Source of the DNA: Inia geoffrensis
Taxonomy: Eukaryota > Chordata > Mammalia > Artiodactyla > Iniidae
NCBI GenBank assembly: GCA_036417435.1
Contig: JAZAQT010000221.1
Span: 1,612,001 to 1,676,000, forward strand
DNA length: 64,000 bases
Direction of reading: 5' to 3'
Shown here: positions 1-10,419 of the stretch, in pieces
Layout: each line of letters opens with the position of its first letter
How positions within the stretch are numbered: the first letter of the stretch is position 1
Position numbers and translations under genes: made by a program
The notes under the pieces: model-generated
Told to the model about the DNA's origin: nothing
Databases searched by the model: none
Seen by the model: the letters and a program-made list of their open reading frames with translations, nothing else

Positions 1-1
1 C

Positions 2-1738
2 GAAAACCCGAAGAATTGCTTCAGGCCCTAATCTCGTTCCGGCATGGCCTGCTGAGCCTTTGGTGAATTCTTCTTCCTGTAGGGAAATCAGAGTTCAATG
101 TGCCCGTCCAAACACATCGAGTTAGCCGCTCATTGGTTCTCCTTATTCCTGTTCATCTTCCACAGAAATTGCAAACTGTGCCAAACAAGAGGTCAAAGGC
201 CCTGGCTCTCCAAGTGGGGAGAATGTGAATATCGCATCTGGAACGGCGAACTCGAGTATCAGGGGGCGAAAATGGCGATGAGTTTTAGAAATTATGCCTG
301 ATCACTTCGTGGACCATATTCTGGGTTTTCCATGCATATTTTAGCTGAAGGATAAATCCCTTAAACGTGGAGATTTGGGACCCCTGGAATGGGAACCATG
401 CACCATTACCTCAAAGGGTCTGCATTCCCTCACCAATAGTATCAGCCCCAAGTGTCCAGCCTTATCTCTCCCCCAGCTGTGGATGTAGAGGTGGTAAATC
501 CAAGATTCCTCACAAGCCCTGAAGGACTTATTTAAGAATTTCTCTCTATTTCACAGTCCTTGTGTTTTGTTTTTCAAATTTATTTTTATAAGGGGATTTA
601 GCTTATTGACACTGCTGTGTGTATGGTGCTGTACACAAATGATTTTCTTATGGAGACCTATAAATGTATGGGTTTAAATTTTCTTCATAGTCAGGCATAT
701 TCCAAGGTTTTGAATACTGGGTGTTGAGTCCATTTGGTTGAGCAAGGAGTAGGTCTTGTCTAATATATATTTGGCTTATGGAATGGTATCTGTCCTAATG
801 TGAACCTCTGGTTTTATGCAGCCTCCCCACTCTCCTTTCCCCTTAAGCAAGCATAAGTTTCTTTTGTAAATGTGAGACTCTGTTGTGTTTTGTAATGCAG
901 TTCACACGTAGCCGTGTTTACATTCCCGGTATTAGTGATATCTTATGATGTTTCTTTTTCTGTGTGACTTATTTCACTTAGAATCATCATAACTAAATCC
1001 TGTCATTATGCTGCTACTGGTGTGTTGCCATGGATTTCATTGTTGAGTGATATTCCATTGTAGGGATGTACCACAACTTCTATATCCATTTTTCTCTTTC
1101 TGGGCTATTAAAGTTGTACCATAGTCAAGGATCCCGTACACAGAGCAGCCCCAAACTTTGGTGTGGCTGTGTCTTTTTCATTTAAATTTTCCGAATCTAT
1201 AGCACCATAAGTGGAAGTGCCCTAGGCTCTCTAGCTTGGTTTTTTCTTTGTTCCAGGAAACACCATCCACTTCTCCAGAGTGACTGTTGGCAATTTACAT
1301 CCCGCCCATCAGCATAACAAGGCTGCCGGTTCTCCATGGCCTGTCCTGCCTCTCTGGATTTTACACATTTTTCGGACGGCCCTTTGGATCGGTGGGAAGT
1401 GAGACTTCCTTGTAGTGCGGATTTCCATTGCAGGCTTGCTTGGTTGGCCAAAAAGGGCGTATGCGTTTTTTTCCTGAATATATTCAGGAAAAAACGCATA
1501 CGCCCTTTTTGGCCAAGTGCATCACTGTCGAACTGCTGCCTCTTTTCCTACGCTTTCAGAGCAATTCTTATCTACCCCCTGATATCTGTTTTCTGCAATT
1601 CTGCGTCGCGTTCAAGTCCTCTTCACAGCCTTCCTTCAATAAATTTTTGGATGATAGGGGTCATTTGGAACTCTGCAGGATTGTGAGTTACAGTGCCAAA
1701 GATCTCCTTTTCTCAACTCGCTTTCTTGTGAGCTGACC
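2..1738 (+). repeat. Satellite unit 1 (1737 bp)
   Basis: Seven Ts instead of six in the left palindrome arm (inverted repeat 1444-1516) make it one base longer than usual. It shares this with unit 5, as well as GGCCTGCTG near 45 and GACCCCTGG near 380. Private changes include GAATGTGAATATC near 225 and GGGTTTAAATT near 671. Confidence 0.97.
257..277 (+). promoter_or_regulatory. Candidate CTCF-like core next to YY1-like core (unit 1 copy; one per unit)
   Basis: CAGGGGGCG (260-268) resembles the central part of the CTCF motif (10 of 14 positions of CCASYAGRKGGCRS by hand; 11 of 14 in units 32-37, which read ACCAGGGGGC). AAAATGGCG (269-277) directly after it resembles a YY1 core (CGCCATTTT on the minus strand). 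Unit 18 loses the C of GGGGGCG; units 14 and 15 have AAAATGTCG. Binding is speculation based on motif resemblance only. Confidence 0.25.
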
Positions 1739-2104
1739 GAAAACCCGAAGAATTGCTTCAGGCCCTAATCTCGTTCCGGCATGGCCCGCTGAGCCTTTGG
1801 TGAATTCTTCTTCCTGTAGGGAAATCAGAGTTCAATGTGCCCGTCCAAACACATCGAGTTAGCCGCTCATTGGTTCTCCTTATTCCTGTTCATCTTCCAC
1901 AGAAATTGCAAACTGTGCCAAACAAGAGGTCAAAGGCCCTGACTCTCCAAGTGGGGAGAATGTTAATATCGCATCTGGAACGGCGAACTCGAGTATCAGG
2001 GGGCGAAAATGGCGATGAGTTTTAGAAATTATGCCTGATCACTTCGTGGACCATATTCTGGGTTTTCCATGCATATTTTAGCTGAAGGATAAATCCCTTA
2101 AACG
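1739..2104. other. CpG-dense segment of uncertain origin (unit 2 copy)
   Basis: About 366 bp with some 15 CpG dinucleotides, from the unit start to AAACGTGG. Parts can be laid against more upstream L1 ORF2 sequence at low identity (for example ATTGCTTCA, then the T-rich CTCCTTATTCCTGTTCATC block), so it may be deeply decayed L1, but its CpG richness argues against that. The open frames of 62 codons here (for example 1837-2025) show no recognisable domain and are not called genes. Confidence 0.5.
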
Positions 2105-2296
2105 TGGAGATTTGGGACCCGTGGAATGGGAACCATGCACCATTACCTCAAAGGGTCTGCATTCCCTCACCAATAGTATCAGCCCCAAGTGTCCAGCCTT
2201 ATCTCTCCCCCAGCTGTGGATGTAGAGGTGGTAAATCCAAGATTCCTCACAAGCCCTGAAGGACTTATTTAAGAATTTCTCTCTATTTCACAGTCC
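2105..2296. other. Unassigned ~190-bp linker between the CpG-dense segment and the L1 tail (unit 2 copy)
   Basis: AT-rich, almost without CpG, between AAACGTGG and the A-rich L1 tail. I recognise no mobile element, gene or RNA in it. In units 32-37 the minus-strand frame that starts in the L1 3' UTR runs through it without a stop (134 codons, for example 54544-54140), because TTTCACAG became TTTGACAG; this looks accidental. Confidence 0.45.
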
Positions 2297-2315
2297 TTGT
2301 GTTTTGTTTTTCAAA

Positions 2316-2321
2316 TTTATT
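2316..2321 (-). promoter_or_regulatory. AATAAA polyadenylation signal of the ancestral L1 (unit 2 copy)
   Basis: Plus strand TTTATT, minus strand AATAAA, immediately followed on the minus strand by an A-rich stretch (complement of 2297-2315). The L1 terminus of cetartiodactyls has AATAAA in the same place. It marks the original 3' end of the inserted element. It recurs in most units; unit 28 has ATATTT here. Confidence 0.6.
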
Positions 2322-2649
2322 TTTATAAGGGGATTTAGCTTATTGACACTGCTGTGTGTATGGTGCTGTACACAAATGATTTTCTTATGGAGACCTATAA
2401 ATGTATGGGTTTTAATTTTCTTCATAGTCAGGCATATTCCTAGGTTTTGAATACGGGGTGTTGAGTCCATTTCGTTGAGCAAGGAGTAGGTCTTGTCTAA
2501 TATATATTTGGCTTATGGAATGGTATCTGTCCTAATATGAACCTCTGGTTTTATGCAGGCTCCCCACTCTCCTTTCCCCTTAAGCAAGCATAAGTTTCTT
2601 TTGTAAATGTGAGACTCTGTTGTGTTTTGTAATGCAGTTCACACGTAGC

Positions 2650-3188
2650 CGTGTTTACATTCCCGGTATTAGTGATATCTTATGATGTTTCTTTTTCTGT
2701 GTGACTTATTTCACTTAGAATCATCATAACTAAATCCTGTCATTATGCTGCTACTGGTGTGTTGCCATGGATTTCATTGTTGAGTGATATTCCATTGTAG
2801 GGATGTACCACAACTTCTATATCCATTTTTCTCTTTCTGGGCTATTAAAGTTGTACCATAGTCAAGGATCCCGTACACAGAGCAGCCCCAAACTTTGGTG
2901 TGGCTGTGTCTTTTTCATTTAAATTTTCCGAATCTATAGCACCATAAGTGGAAGTGCCCTAGGCTCTCTAGCTTCGTTTTTTCTTTGTTCCAGGAAACAC
3001 CATCCACTTCTCCAGAGTGGCTGTTGGCAATTTACATCCCGCCCATCAGCATAACAAGGCAGCCGGTTCTCCATGGCCTGTCCTGCCTCTCTGGATTTTA
3101 CACTTTTTTCGGACAGCCCTTTGGATCGGTGGGAAGTGAGACTTCCTTGTAGTGCGGATTTCCATTGCAGGCTTGCTTGGTTGGCCAA
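2650..3188 (-). pseudogene. L1 ORF2 C-terminal remnant (unit 2 copy)
   Basis: Three minus-strand peptide blocks in L1 order identify it: PLWRSGWCFLEQRK within the frame 3188-2934 (L1 typically PLWRTVWRFLK...), then KLWYIPTMEYHST near 2825-2774 (L1 MWYIYTMEYYSA), then TQKKKHHKISL near 2705-2658 (L1 TEKDKYHMISL). The first lies in an 84-codon open frame; the second and third are in frames broken by stops and indels. The reverse transcriptase and endonuclease domains of ORF2p lie outside what is preserved. It is not expected to make a protein; its conservation between units reflects repeat homogenisation. Confidence 0.87.
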
Positions 3189-3252
3189 AAAGGGCGTATG
3201 CGTTTTTTCCTGAATATATTCAGGAAAAAACGCATACGCCCTTTTTGGCCAA
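3181..3252. repeat. Perfect 72-bp palindrome (reference copy, unit 2)
   Basis: Two 36-base arms without spacer, beginning TTGGCC and meeting at GAATA|TATTC. Each arm contains a run of five A, GGGCG, TATGCG and six T. Perfect copies are in units 2-4, 6-10, 12, 13, 15-18, 20, 21, 24, 26, 27 and 36. The bases outside the arms do not pair. The right arm is collinear with the L1 block around CATGTGCCTCTTGGCC, so the left arm looks like an added inverted copy. It could extrude as a cruciform, or fold as a hairpin in RNA. No function is shown. Confidence 0.95.
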
Positions 3253-3473
3253 GTGCATCACTGTCGAACTGCTGCCTCTTTTCCTACGCTTTCAGAGCAA
3301 TTCTTATCTACCCCCTGATATCTGTTTTCTGCAATTCTGCGTCGCGTTCAAGTCCTCTTCACAGCCTTCCTTCAATAAATTTTTGGATGATAGGGGTCAT
3401 TTGGAACTCTGCAGGATTGTGAGTTACAGTGCCAAAGATCTCCTTTTCTCAACTCGCTTTCTTGTGAGCTGAC
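3253..3473 (-). mobile_element. More N-terminal L1 ORF2 remnant beyond the palindrome
   Basis: This segment continues the L1 match on the other side of the inverted repeat. TTCAAGTCCTCTTC near 3348 corresponds to the L1 plus-strand-complement block TTTAGGTCTTCTGC, and on the minus strand EEDLN corresponds to the L1 AEDLNRHF block. Similarity is lower than in 2650-3180. Its order implies that the palindrome lies within, not next to, the L1 fragment. Confidence 0.6.
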
Positions 3474-3474
3474 C

Positions 3475-5210
3475 GCAAACCCGAAGAATTGCTTCAGGCC
3501 CTAATCTCGTTCCGGCATGGCCCGCTGAGCCTTTGGTGAATTCTTCTTCCTGTAGGGAAATCAGAGTTCAATGTGCCCGTCCAAACACATCGAGTTAGCC
3601 GCTCATTGGTTCTCCTTATTCCTGTTCATCTTCCACAGAAATTGCAAACTGTGCCAAACAAGAGGTCAAAGGCCCTGACTCTCCAAGTGGGGAGAATGTT
3701 AATATCGCATCTGGAACGGCGAACTCGAGTATCAGGGGGCGAAAATGGCGATGAGTTTTAGAAATTATGCCTGATCACTTCGTGGACCATATTCTGGGTT
3801 TTCCATGCATATTTTAGCTGAAGGATAAATCCCTTAAACGTGGAGATTTGGGACCCGTGGAATGGGAACCATGCACCATTACCTCAAAGGGTCTGCATTC
3901 CCTCACCAATAGTATCAGCCCCAACTGTCCAGCCTTATCTCTCCCCCAGCTGTGGATGTAGAGGTGGTAAATCCAAGATTCCTCACAAGCCCTGAAGGAC
4001 TTATTTAAGAATTTCTCTCTATTTCACAGTCCTTGTGTTTTGTTTTTCAAATTTATTTTTATAAGGGGATTTAGCTTATTGACACTGCTGTGTGTATGGT
4101 GCTGTACACAAATGATTTTCTTATGGAGACCTATAAATGTATGGGTTTTAATTTTCTTCATAGTCAGGCATATTCCTAGGTTTTGAATACGGGGTGTTGA
4201 GTCCATTTCGTTGAGCAAGGAGTAGGTCTTGTCTAATATATATTTGGCTTATGGAATGGTATCTGTCCTAATATGAACCTCTGGTTTTATGCAGCCTCCC
4301 CACTCTCCTTTCCCCTTAAGCAAGCATAAGTTTCTTTTGTAAATGTGAGACTCTGTTGTGTTTTGTAATGCAGTTCACACGTAGCCGTGTTTACATTCCC
4401 GGTATTAGTGATATCTTATGATGTTTCTTTTTCTGTGTGACTTATTTCACTTAGAATCATCATAACTAAATCCTGTCATTATGCTGCTACTGGTGTGTTG
4501 CCATGGATTTCATTGTTGAGTGATATTCCAATGTAGGGATGTACCACAACTTCTATATCCATTTTTCTCTTTCTGGGCTATTAAAGTTGTACCATAGTCA
4601 AGGATCCCGTACACAGAGCAGCCCCAAACTTTGGTGTGGCTGTGTCTTTTTCATTTAAATTTTCCGAATCTATAGCACCATAAGTGGAAGTGCCCTAGGC
4701 TCTCTAGCTTGGTTTTTTCTTTGTTCCAGGAAACACCATCCACTTCTCCAGAGTGGCTGTTGGCAATTTACATCCCGCCCATCAGCATAACAAGGCTGCC
4801 GGTTCTCCATGGCCTGTCCTGCCTCTCTGGATTTTACACTTTTTTCGGACGGCCCTTTGGATCGGTGGGAAGTGAGACTTCCTTGTAGTGCGGATTTCCA
4901 TTGCAGGCTTGCTTGGTTGGCCAAAAAGGGCGTATGCGTTTTTTCCTGAATATATTCAGGAAAAAACGCATACGCCCTTTTTGGCCAAGTGCATCACTGT
5001 CGAACTGCTGCCTCTTTTCCTACGCTTTCAGAGCAATTCTTATCTACCCCCTGATATCTGTTTTCTGCAATTCTGCGTCGCGTTCAAGTCCTCTTCACAA
5101 CGTTCCTTCAATAAATTTTTGGATGATAGGGATCATTTGGAACTCTGCAGGATTGTGAGTTACAGTGCCAAAGATCTCCTTTTCTCAACTCGCTTTCTTG
5201 TGAGCTGACC
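3475..5210 (+). repeat. Satellite unit 3 (1736 bp)
   Basis: Starts GCAAACCC. Perfect palindrome at 4917-4988. Private substitutions: C at 3925, A at 4531, ACG in place of GCC at 5100-5102, and A at 5132. Confidence 0.97.
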
Positions 5211-6946
5211 GAAAACCCGAAGAATTGCTTCAGGCCCTAATCTCGTTCCGGCATGGCCCGCTGAGCCTTTGGTGAATTCTTCTTCCTGTAGGGAAATCAG
5301 AGTTCAATGTGCCCGTCCAAACACATCGAGTTAGCCGCTCATTGGTTCTCCTTATTCCTGTTCATCTTCCACAGAAATTGCAAACTGTGCCAAACAAGAG
5401 GTCAAAGGCCCTGGCTCTCCAAGTGGGGAGAATGTTAATATCGCATCTGGAACGGCGAACTCGAGTATCAGGGGGCGAAAATGGCGATGAGTTTTAGAAA
5501 TTATGCCTGATCACTTCGTGGACCATATTCTGGGTTTTCCATGCATATTTTAGCTGAAGGATAAATCCCTTAAACGTGGAGATTTGGGACCCGTGGAATG
5601 GGAACCATGCACCATTACCTCAAAGGGTCTGCATTCCCTCACCAATAGTATCAGCCCCAAGTGTCCAGCCTTATCTCTCCCCCAGCTGTGGATGTAGAGG
5701 TGGTAAATCCAAGATTCCTCACAAGCCCTGAAGGACTTATTTAAGAATTTCTCTCTATTTCACAGTCCTTGTGTTTTGTTTTTCAAATTTATTTTTATAA
5801 GGGGATTTAGCTTATTGACACTGCTGTGTGTATGGTGCTGTACACAAATGATTTTCTTATGGAGACCTATAAATGTATGGGTTTTAATTTTCTTCATAGT
5901 CAGGCATATTCCAAGGTTTTGAATACTGGGTGTTGAGTCCATTTGGTTGAGCAAGGAGTAGGTCTTGTCTAATATATATTTGGCTTATGGAATGGTATCT
6001 GTCCTAATATGAACCTCTGGTTTTATGCAGCCTCCCCACTCTCCTTTCCCCTTAAGCAAGCATAAGTTTCTTTTGTAAATGTGAGACTCTGTTGTGTTTT
6101 GTAATGCAGTTCACACGTAGCCATGTTTACATTCCCGGTATTAGTGATATCTTATGATGTTTCTTTTTCTGTGTGACTTATTTCACTTAGAATCATCATA
6201 ACTAAATCCTGTCATTATGCTGCTACTGGTGTGTTGCCATGGATTTCATTGTTGAGTGATATTCCATTGTAGGGATGTACCACAACTTCTATATCCATTT
6301 TTCTCTTTCTGGGCTATTAAAGTTGTACCATAGTCAAGGATCCCGTACACAGAGCAGCCCCAAACTTTGGTGTGGCTGTGTCTTTTTCATTTAAATTTTC
6401 CGAATCCATAGCACCATAAGTGGAAGTGCCCTAGGCTCTCTAGCTTGGTTTTTTCTTTGTTCCAGGAAACACCATCCACTTCTCCAGAGTGGCTGTTGGC
6501 AATTTACATCCCGCCCATCAGCATAACAAGGCTGCCGGTTCTCCACGGCCTGTCCTGCCTCTCTGGATTTTACACTTTTTTCGGACGGCCCTTTGGATCG
6601 GTGGGAAGTGAGACTTCCTTGTAGTGCGGATTTCCATTGCAGGCTTGCTTGGTTGGCCAAAAAGGGCGTATGCGTTTTTTCCTGAATATATTCAGGAAAA
6701 AACGCATACGCCCTTTTTGGCCAAGTGCATCACTGTCGAACTGCTGCCTCTTTTCCTACGCTTTCAGAGCAATTCTTATCTACCCCCTGATATCTGTTTT
6801 CTGCAATTCTGCGTCGCGTTCAAGTCCTCTTCACAGCCTTCCTTCAATAAATTTTTGGATGATAGGGGTCATTTGGAACTCTGCAGGATTGTGAGTTACA
6901 GTGCCAAAGATCTCCTTTTCTCAACTCGCTTTCTTGTGAGCTGACC
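5211..6946 (+). repeat. Satellite unit 4 (1736 bp)
   Basis: Perfect palindrome at 6653-6724. It has the CCAAGG...ACTGGG...TTTGGTTG haplotype near 5910-5948, A at 6123 (loss of a CpG) and GAATCCATAG at 6402-6410, which removes a minus-strand stop and lengthens the L1-derived frame. The latter change recurs in units 31 and 36. Confidence 0.97.
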
Positions 6947-8683
6947 GAAAACCCGAAGAATTGCTTCAGGCCCTAATCTCGTTCCGGCATGGCCTGCTGA
7001 GCCTTTGGTGAATTCTTCTTCCTGTAGGGAAATCAGAGTTCAATGTGCCCGTCCAAACACATCGAGTTAGCCGCTCATTGGTTCTCCTTATTCCTGTTCA
7101 TCTTCCACAGAAATTGCAAACTGTGCCAAACAAGAGGTCAAAGGCCCTGGCTCTCCAAGTGGGGAGAATGTTAATATCGCATCTGGAACGGCGAACTCGA
7201 GTATCAGGGGGCGAAAATGGCGATGAGTTTTAGAAATTATGCCTGATCACTTCGTGGACCATATTCTGGGTTTTCCATGCATATTTTAGCTGAAGGATAA
7301 ATCCCTTAAACGTGGAGATTTGGGACCCCTGGAATGGGAACCATGCACCATTACCTCAAAGGGTCTGCATTCCCTCACCAATAGTATCAGCCCCAAGTGT
7401 CCAGCCTTATCTCTCCCCCAGCTGTGGATGTAGAGGTGGTAAATCCAAGATTCCTCACAAGCCCTGAAGGACTTATTTAAGAATTTCTCTCTATTTCACA
7501 GTCCTTGTGTTTTGTTTTTCAAATTTATTTTTATAAGGGGATTTAGCTTATTGACACTGCTGTGTGTATGGTGCTGTACACAAATGATTTTCTTATGGAG
7601 ACCTATAAATGTATGGGTTTTAATTTTCTTCATAGTCAGGCATATTCCAAGGTTTTGAATACTGGGTGTTGAGTCCATTTGGTTGAGCAAGGAGTAGGTC
7701 TTGTCTAATATATATTTGGCTTATGGAATGGTATCTGTCCTAATGTGAACCTCTGGTTTTATGCAGCCTCCCCACTCTCCTTTCCCCTTAAGCAAGCATA
7801 AGTTTCTTTTGTAAATGTGAGACTCTGTTGTGTTTTGTAATGCAGTTCACACGTAGCCGTGTTTACATTCCCGGTATTAGTGATATCTTATGATGTTTCT
7901 TTTTCTGTGTGACTTATTTCACTTAGAATCATCATAACTAAATCCTGTCATTATGCTGCTACTGGTGTGTTGCCATGGATTTCATTGTTGTGTGATATTC
8001 CATTGTAGGGATGTACCACAACTTCTATATCCATTTTTCTCTTTCTGGGCTATTAAAGTTGTACCATAGTCAAGGATCCCGTACACAGAGCAGCCCCAAA
8101 CTTTGGTGTGGCTGTGTCTTTTTCATTTAAATTTTCCGAATCTATAGCACCATAAGTGGAAGTGCCCTAGGCTCTCTAGCTTGGTTTTTTCTTTGTTCCA
8201 GGAAACACCATCCACTTCTCCAGAGTGACTGTTGGCAATTTACATCCCGCCCATCAGCATAACAAGGCTGCCGGTTCTCCATGGCCTGTCCTGCCTCTCT
8301 GGATTTTACACATTTTTCGGACGGCCCTTTGGATCGGTGGGAAGTGAGACTTCCTTGTAGTGCGGATTTCCATTGCAGGCTTGCTTGGTTGGCCAAAAAG
8401 GGCGTATGCGTTTTTTTCCTGAATATATTCAGGAAAAAACGCATACGCCCTTTTTGGCCAAGTGCATCACTGTCGAACTGCTGCCTCTTTTCCTACGCTT
8501 TCAGAGCAATTCTTATCTACCCCCTGATATCTGTTTTCTGCAATTCTGCGTCGCGTTCAAGTCCTCTTCACAGCCTTCCTTCAATAAATTTTTGGATGAT
8601 AGGGGTCATTTGGAACTCTGCAGGATTGTGAGTTACAGTGCCAAAGATCTCCTTTTCTCAACTCGCTTTCTTGTGAGCTGACC
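6947..8683 (+). repeat. Satellite unit 5 (1737 bp)
   Basis: Second copy with a seven-T left arm (inverted repeat 8389-8461). It is otherwise closest to unit 1, 6945 bp upstream, sharing GGCCTGCTG, GACCCCTGG and ACACATTTTTCGG. Private T at 7991. Confidence 0.97.
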
Positions 8684-10419
8684 GCAAACCCGAAGAATTG
8701 CTTCAGGCCCTAATCTCGTTCCGGCATGGCCCGCTGAGCCTTTGGTGAATTCTTCTTCCTGTAGGGAAATCAGAGTTCAATGTGCCCGTCCAAACACATC
8801 GAGTTAGCCGCTCATTGGTTCTCCTTATTCCTGTTCATCTTCCACAGAAATTGCAAACTGTGCCAAACAAGAGGTCAAAGGCCCTGACTCTCCAAGTGGG
8901 GAGAATGTTAATATTGCATCTGGAACGGCGAACTCGAGTATCAGGGGGCGAAAATGGCGATGAGTTTTAGAAATTATGCCTGATCACTTCGTGGACCATA
9001 TTCTGGGTTTTCCATGCATATTTTAGCTGAAGGATAAATCCCTTAAACGTGGAGATTTGGGACCCGTGGAATGGGAACCATGCACCATTACCTCAAAGGG
9101 TCTGCATTCCCTCACCAATAGTATCAGCCCCAAGTGTCCAGCCTTATCTCTCCCCCAGCTGTGGATGTAGAGGTGGTAAATCCAAGATTCCTCACAAGCC
9201 CTGAAGGACTTATTTAAGAATTTCTCTCTATTTCACAGTCCTTGTGTTTTGTTTTTCAAATTTATTTTTATAAGGGGATTTAGCTTATTGACACTGCTGT
9301 GTGTATGGTGCTGTACACAAATGATTTTCTTATGGAGACCTATAAATGTATGGGTTTTAATTTTCTTCATAGTCAGGCATATTCCTAGGTTTTGAATACG
9401 GGGTGTTGAGTCCATTTCGTTGAGCAAGGAGTAGGTCTTGTCTAATATATATTTGGCTTATGGAATGGTATCTGTCCTAATATGAACCTCTGGTTTTATG
9501 CAGCCTCCCCACTCTCCTTTCCCCTTAAGCAAGCATAAGTTTCTTTTGTAAATGTGAGACTCTGTTGTGTTTTGTAATGCAGTTCACACGTAGCCGTGTT
9601 TACATTCCCGGTATTAGTGATATCTTATGATGTTTCTTTTTCTGTGTGACTTATTTCACTTAGAATCATCATAACTAAATCCTGTCATTATGCTGCTACT
9701 GGTGTGTTGCCATGGATTTCATTGTTGAGTGATATTCCATTGTAGGGATGTACCACAACTTCTATATCCATTTTTCTCTTTCTGGGCTATTAAAGTTGTA
9801 CCATAGTCAAGGATCCCGTACACAGAGCAGCCCCAAACTTTGGTGTGGCTGTGTCTTTTTCATTTAAATTTTCCGAATCTATAGCACCATAAGTGGAAGT
9901 GCCCTAGGCTCTCTAGCTTGGTTTTTTCTTTGTTCCAGGAAACACCATCCACTTCTCCAGAGTGGCTGTTGGCAATTTACATCCCGCCCATCAGCATAAC
10001 AAGGCAGCCGGTTCTCCATGGCCTGTCCTGCCTCTCTGGATTTTACACTTTTTTCGGACAGCCCTTTGGATCGGTGGGAAGTGAGACTTCCTTGTAGTGC
10101 GGATTTCCATTGCAGGCTTGCTTGGTTGGCCAAAAAGGGCGTATGCGTTTTTTCCTGAATATATTCAGGAAAAAACGCATACGCCCTTTTTGGCCAAGTG
10201 CATCACTGTCGAACTGCTGCCTCTTTTCCTACGCTTTCAGAGCAATTCTTATCTACCCCCTGATATCTGTTTTCTGCAATTCTGCGTCGCGTTCAAGTCC
10301 TCTTCACAGCCTTCCTTCAATAAATTTTTGGATGATAGGGGTCATTTGGAACTCTGCAGGATTGTGAGTTACAGTGCCAAAGATCTCCTTTTCTCAACTC
10401 GCTTTCTTGTGAGCTGACC
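8684..10419 (+). repeat. Satellite unit 6 (1736 bp)
   Basis: Perfect palindrome at 10126-10197. It carries AATATTGCATC (T at 8915), shared with units 8 and 11, and the GGCAGCCGG/GGACAGCCC pair shared with units 2 and 8. It follows unit 5 as unit 2 follows unit 1. Confidence 0.97.

Larger units (their letters stand above)
2297..3473 (-). mobile_element. Decayed LINE-1 3' end, reference copy in unit 2 (present in every unit)
   Basis: Read on the minus strand this is an L1 3' end: ORF2 C-terminal remnant (about 3473 down to 2650), 3' UTR (about 2650 to 2320), AATAAA and an A-rich tail near 2297-2315. The order and spacing of blocks follow cetartiodactyl L1 3' ends: on the plus strand GCTGTACA near 2366, TAGGTCTTGT near 2487, CTCCTTTCCCCTTAAGCAA near 2570, GACTTATTTCACTTAG near 2703, GATATTCCATTGTAG near 2787 and CAATTTACATCCCGCCC near 3028. 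The copy is riddled with stops and cannot move. Equivalent stretches lie at the same phase in all units. Identification is by recalled consensus patterns, not by alignment. Confidence 0.88.
1739..3474 (+). repeat. Satellite unit 2 (1736 bp; used here as reference unit)
   Basis: Perfect 72-bp palindrome at 3181-3252. It carries the pair AAGGCAGCCGG plus GGACAGCCC (3057-3120), shared with units 6 and 8. Private bases are G at 2559 and C at 2975. Internal features of the repeat are annotated on this copy. Confidence 0.97.

Noticed and set aside
656..673. TATA-box-like CCTATAAATG in each unit as a promoter
   Set aside because: It lies in the decayed L1 3' UTR, the match is generic for AT-rich DNA, and no initiator or downstream gene accompanies it.
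1444..1516. The palindrome as a rho-independent terminator or bacterial attachment site
   Set aside because: The setting is a eukaryotic satellite; there is no gene upstream and no integrase or phage context.
1336..1736. Frames of 85-132 codons crossing the palindrome on both strands as a possible two-strand gene
   Set aside because: The palindrome has no stop codon in these frames, so both strands stay open through it for trivial reasons; frames shift or break in units with the 4-bp or 1-bp deletions.
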